From Candidatus Omnitrophota bacterium (GTDB lineage Bacteria > Omnitrophota > Gorgyraeia > Duberdicusellales > 4484-171), in assembly GCA_028702365.1 (NCBI GenBank), contig JAQVOZ010000081.1, positions 1 through 6,496 of the forward strand: a stretch of DNA of 6,496 nucleotides, read 5' to 3'. The first letter of the stretch is position 1. Each line of letters opens with the position of its first letter. Below, piece by piece: positions 3,474 to 6,496 of the stretch. The notes under the pieces are model-generated. The model searched no databases. It saw nothing but the letters and a program-made list of their open reading frames with translations, and had not been told where the DNA came from. The position numbers were made by a program, and so were the translations under genes.

Positions 3474-5723
3474 TTAGCGGTTATATTCAAACGGTATCGA
3501 TATCAGACTATCCCTTTCCTTTTTATCAAAGAGAAACTCATGATTCGCTATCGCCGTAAGTTTTCCTCTTGAAAAAATTATAGACTTCGCAAAAGGCAGC
3601 CGTAAAAACACATTTTTGGAAATGTAGTTTTTTATGCTTGTATGGATACTCCCTTGCGCCGATCTTAAGCCGTCAAGCTTTGCTCCTCCGGTTTGTTTTT
3701 CCATGGCGTCGACCTGGACTATATTTTTGTCCTGGTAAGTCGTCTGGCCGGTTTTATCGGACCAAAACCTGGCATCAACAGGGTCCTCCTGCATAAAAAT
3801 AATCTTAGTCGCGGTATTGGTAAAAATTGTATTTTCAAACGGAGCTGATATGGTAGACAGGTTACCTCTTGATTGATTCGATAATATCAGACAGAAATTT
3901 GCGCTGCGCACTTTAGAAATGACATCAACAAAGTGTGAACAGGCAAGGTTCTGGAATTCATCGATAAAGATAAAGTACGGCGGGTCGCTCTCTTTTCGGT
4001 ATGCGGCTAAGGATTTAAGGTCAATAATCAACATCCTGCCTACGGCTTCAGCTAAACGGGTATTTATTTGGCTTTTTAAGGCAAAAAACACTATATCGCC
4101 GTCTTTGATTACTTCTGCCAGGTTCAGCTGATTCTGGTTGATGATATCTATACCGGCAATCCATGCGATAGCCGCAAATAAACCTTTAACTTCCTGCTTG
4201 CTCACATTCAAGGAATTAAGAAAATGTGGGTTAGCCAAGGCGTTCTTTACCGAAAGGAAGTTTATCTCTTTCTTGTCCTGGACCATTTCTTTTAATAATT
4301 CCGCAAATGCCATTGCCTGCACGTTGCTGTAAAACCCTGCCGGCCCATGATAAACCAGCTCCAATGCAGTCATAATCCTGTCTACTTTGGAATGAACATC
4401 TCCTGAGAAGAGCGGGTTGTAACCTATGGATTGTTCGTTTGGGTCAATGCTGAAATAGTAAAACTTCTTGCCTCTCTCCTTTGCCTTTTGCTGCACATAT
4501 CTTTTAAAAACCTCGTCTCCCTTAAAATCTATAAAGCAGCATCCCCTGTCTTTTTCTATGGCTTGCTTGCTTAAAGGTAGAATTACTAAAGAAGTTTTTC
4601 CGCTCCCTGTCGGACCCAATACATGCATATGGTAGGTAAGTATGTTTTCATCGACGACAATATCCTTTTTATCGTCACTAAAACCCAGGAAGTATTTATC
4701 CGTACGCAGATATTGGTTTAACTTCTTGTTAAGGTCATAATTTACCTTTTTGAATTCAATAGTTTCAATCGAGAGTTCCTTTCTTTTTTCAATATCTTTA
4801 TCTATCTTAAAAAAATCCTCGGTTTCACGTTTCTTGCGCGGCAAGACATGTTTAGTCAGGTACAGGAAACCGAAAATCGTAAACGCGACAACTGACAATA
4901 TAAACGCAATCACCAAAAATAATCTTCCTTCCTTCTGGATAAAACCATGCCAAAAGCTCCAGAGGATTATTTGCCAGCCTTCATTGGATGCGGCTAGATT
5001 GGGATCATGAAACCCGATCCTGCCAAACCAATAGGCAAGCACCCAATATAAATAATAGAGCCATAACCCGAAACTTCTTAGGCTTAGAGCAATAAGCAAA
5101 ACTCCTATGCCGGCTAAACCCAATACGTCATAAGGAATGAAGCTGTCGGAAAAAATGTTTCCCATGTTTTTTGGTAAAAGAACGGTATCGGAATAAACCC
5201 AAGGATATTTCTCTTCAAGCTTAGCAAGAATCAAATAAGGTTTTAGCCTCTCTAAATCTTTTGTCCTTGAGGTTGCTTTCAGGAAGTTGCTGAATTCTTT
5301 TATTGACAGGCTTCCCAGCTTTTTCTCTGGATTTTTAAGTTCATGGGCAATAGCTTGCGAATGGCTGCCAATAAGAACAATTCTTTCATTGGAAGTAACC
5401 TCTTTATCCGAAGGCAGATCAAAATACCAGGTTCCCGGAAGTTCAAAGTAACCGGTTATATTAAAATAAGTCGAATCCCTGTCAGATTCGTTGACTTTCT
5501 CTAGCGGCGCAACAGAGACTATAGCTTTTGCGCCTGATATTTCTTCAACAGAAGAACCAAGCAGCCTTGTTTTCATTGCCACAGGGATATCCGGGTATGG
5601 GCCGAATATAAGAGGCTTGTTTGAATAGTTCAAGCCCACATACCAGCCTAAACCTATGTAAATAAGCGGTAATACCAGACATAACCTTAGAAACAGTGTT
5701 TTTGGACCAACTGGTTTATTCAT
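3474..5723 (-). CDS. Type IV coupling protein, VirD4/TraG/TraD-type ATPase
   Basis: This 749-aa inner-membrane ATPase would bring the DNA-relaxase complex to the secretion channel and pump DNA. Walker A is GPTGSGKTS (370-378), the second strand has FIDFKGDE (397-404), and Walker B is YFIFIDEFQNLA (583-594). The NQSRG at 616-620 and the C-terminal part fit the TraG/TraD C-terminal and relaxosome-contact region. Predicted membrane segments are about 10-30, 199-234 and 266-292; about 170 residues between the first two would lie outside the cytoplasm, larger than in typical VirD4. The ATG at 5723 has AAAGGAGG 10 bases upstream and overlaps the end of the previous gene by 8 bases. Full length, with no broken motif. 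VirD4 versus TraD subtype cannot be settled by eye. Confidence 0.95.
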   Translation of the reverse strand: MNKPVGPKTLFLRLCLVLPLIYIGLGWYVGLNYSNKPLIFGPYPDIPVAMKTRLLGSSVEEISGAKAIVSVAPLEKVNESDRDSTYFNITGYFELPGTWYFDLPSDKEVTSNERIVLIGSHSQAIAHELKNPEKKLGSLSIKEFSNFLKATSRTKDLERLKPYLILAKLEEKYPWVYSDTVLLPKNMGNIFSDSFIPYDVLGLAGIGVLLIALSLRSFGLWLYYLYWVLAYWFGRIGFHDPNLAASNEGWQIILWSFWHGFIQKEGRLFLVIAFILSVVAFTIFGFLYLTKHVLPRKKRETEDFFKIDKDIEKRKELSIETIEFKKVNYDLNKKLNQYLRTDKYFLGFSDDKKDIVVDENILTYHMHVLGPTGSGKTSLVILPLSKQAIEKDRGCCFIDFKGDEVFKRYVQQKAKERGKKFYYFSIDPNEQSIGYNPLFSGDVHSKVDRIMTALELVYHGPAGFYSNVQAMAFAELLKEMVQDKKEINFLSVKNALANPHFLNSLNVSKQEVKGLFAAIAWIAGIDIINQNQLNLAEVIKDGDIVFFALKSQINTRLAEAVGRMLIIDLKSLAAYRKESDPPYFIFIDEFQNLACSHFVDVISKVRSANFCLILSNQSRGNLSTISAPFENTIFTNTATKIIFMQEDPVDARFWSDKTGQTTYQDKNIVQVDAMEKQTGGAKLDGLRSAQGSIHTSIKNYISKNVFLRLPFAKSIIFSRGKLTAIANHEFLFDKKERDSLISIPFEYNR

Positions 5724-6486
5724 GATTTAATTTCCTCCTTTCGTTTAATAACCTTATTGCTTCTTCTAAATGAATTACTTTATCCTGATAGAAACACATC
5801 CCCTGTTCAAGCATCCCAACATCAGAGAAAATAAACCTTTCGCCGCAGAACTCCGGCGCGATATGCAGCAGTCTTTTCTTTAATCCTTCGTAATGAGGCC
5901 TGCTGGAACCGACAACTAAAACAGCATGATATTTAGAAACTTCCATAATGTCGTACTCATACAATGACGCGAAACATTTAAGAGCAGCAAGATCCTTATA
6001 TCTTGTTTCTACTTCCAGGGCTATTTTTGTGCCATCCGGAAAGATGAATAAAGCATCGGGTATCTTTTCATACTTTTTCAATCCCACCCTTAAGACCCAC
6101 TCACATAACCAGTCTTTTATATCTAAGTGAGTTTTAAGCATGAAATAGACATCTGCCAGCATGTTATGGTGGACAAAGGTATTCACTCCGGTGAGGCTCT
6201 TTTCGAAATGATAATATTCAACCAAGGCCTCATCGCTATAAAGCAAGTCTTTTCCCTTTTGGGTCAAGTAATAGATTTTTGTTTTAAATACTGGCTCACA
6301 ATAAACCTTAAGATAGCCATATTTTAAACAATAAGCTATCAATCTGCGTGAATATGATTGGTTCATTATTAGCTGGATAAACGTATGTAATTGCCTTAAT
6401 GTTGCATATCTAAAATTGAACACAAATCCTGTTAAAAGTTTAATTCTTCTAATCTGTTCTTCATCGGGAATCCTTCCTCTTTTCAT
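5716..6486 (-). CDS. Replication-relaxation family protein
   Basis: The 256-aa product resembles the replication-relaxation family common on plasmids and conjugative elements. Residues 8-75 look like a winged helix (FRYATLRQLHTFIQ, then SRRLIAYCLKYGYLKVY, and IYYLTQKGKDLL as the wing). The second half (110-200) is an alpha/beta core with IPDALFIFPDGTKIALEVET (142-161), where D144, E158 and E160 lie as in a PD-(D/E)xK nuclease-like fold. The usual lysine of the ExK motif is replaced by ExE, so cutting activity is doubtful. Its gene directly precedes and overlaps the coupling protein gene, fitting a DNA-processing accessory of transfer. The ATG at 6486 is only 10 bases from the window edge, with a weak AAGG before it; the frame stays open to the right, so the true start may lie outside. 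Confidence 0.8.
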   Translation of the reverse strand: MKRGRIPDEEQIRRIKLLTGFVFNFRYATLRQLHTFIQLIMNQSYSRRLIAYCLKYGYLKVYCEPVFKTKIYYLTQKGKDLLYSDEALVEYYHFEKSLTGVNTFVHHNMLADVYFMLKTHLDIKDWLCEWVLRVGLKKYEKIPDALFIFPDGTKIALEVETRYKDLAALKCFASLYEYDIMEVSKYHAVLVVGSSRPHYEGLKKRLLHIAPEFCGERFIFSDVGMLEQGMCFYQDKVIHLEEAIRLLNERRKLNHE

Positions 6487-6496
6487 AACCTTGCTG

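Overview
The window is a bacterial accessory region in which every gene I can support lies on the minus strand, so it reads from the right edge to the left. Most starts have a clear Shine-Dalgarno sequence (AAGGAGG-like) and genes are tightly packed. The composition is moderately AT-rich. The genes point to a conjugative or integrative element in a bacterium using F-type-like transfer proteins. I cannot name the taxon from the sequence; an uncultured lineage is possible but unproven.

Right part (6486 to 2633): a compact operon. A replication-relaxation type protein (winged helix plus a nuclease-like core) overlaps a 749-aa VirD4/TraG-type coupling ATPase. Then come a VirB2/TraA-type pilin precursor, a VirB3/TraL-type small membrane protein, and a 63-aa protein of the superinfection immunity family. 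The first pair overlaps by 8 bases, the pilin and TraL-like genes by 1 base, and the last two are 2 bases apart. The pilin-then-TraL order matches F-like plasmids, but no VirB4-type ATPase or TraE-like gene follows; the superinfection immunity gene takes that place.

Middle (2632 to 2131): about 500 bases with no convincing gene. It holds a cluster of hairpins beside a G-rich tract (2453-2597) and a 260-base imperfect inverted repeat (2174-2433) made of several stacked helices around a branched core. This looks like a structured RNA, or less likely a DNA foldback. It is the most unusual part of the window.

Left-middle (2130 to 1254): a 45-aa zinc-ribbon microprotein, a possible leader ORF, an unrecognised 77-aa basic protein, a terminator, then a DUF6876 protein with its own terminator.

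Left (1253 to 1): two well-formed promoters in tandem, a leader carrying a hairpin with a U-tract, and the first 325 codons of hsdM, the methyltransferase subunit of a type I restriction-modification system, cut off by the window edge.

Taken together, a DNA-transfer module, a likely exclusion gene, small mobile-element proteins and a restriction-modification locus sit side by side, which is typical of a mobile element cargo or boundary zone.
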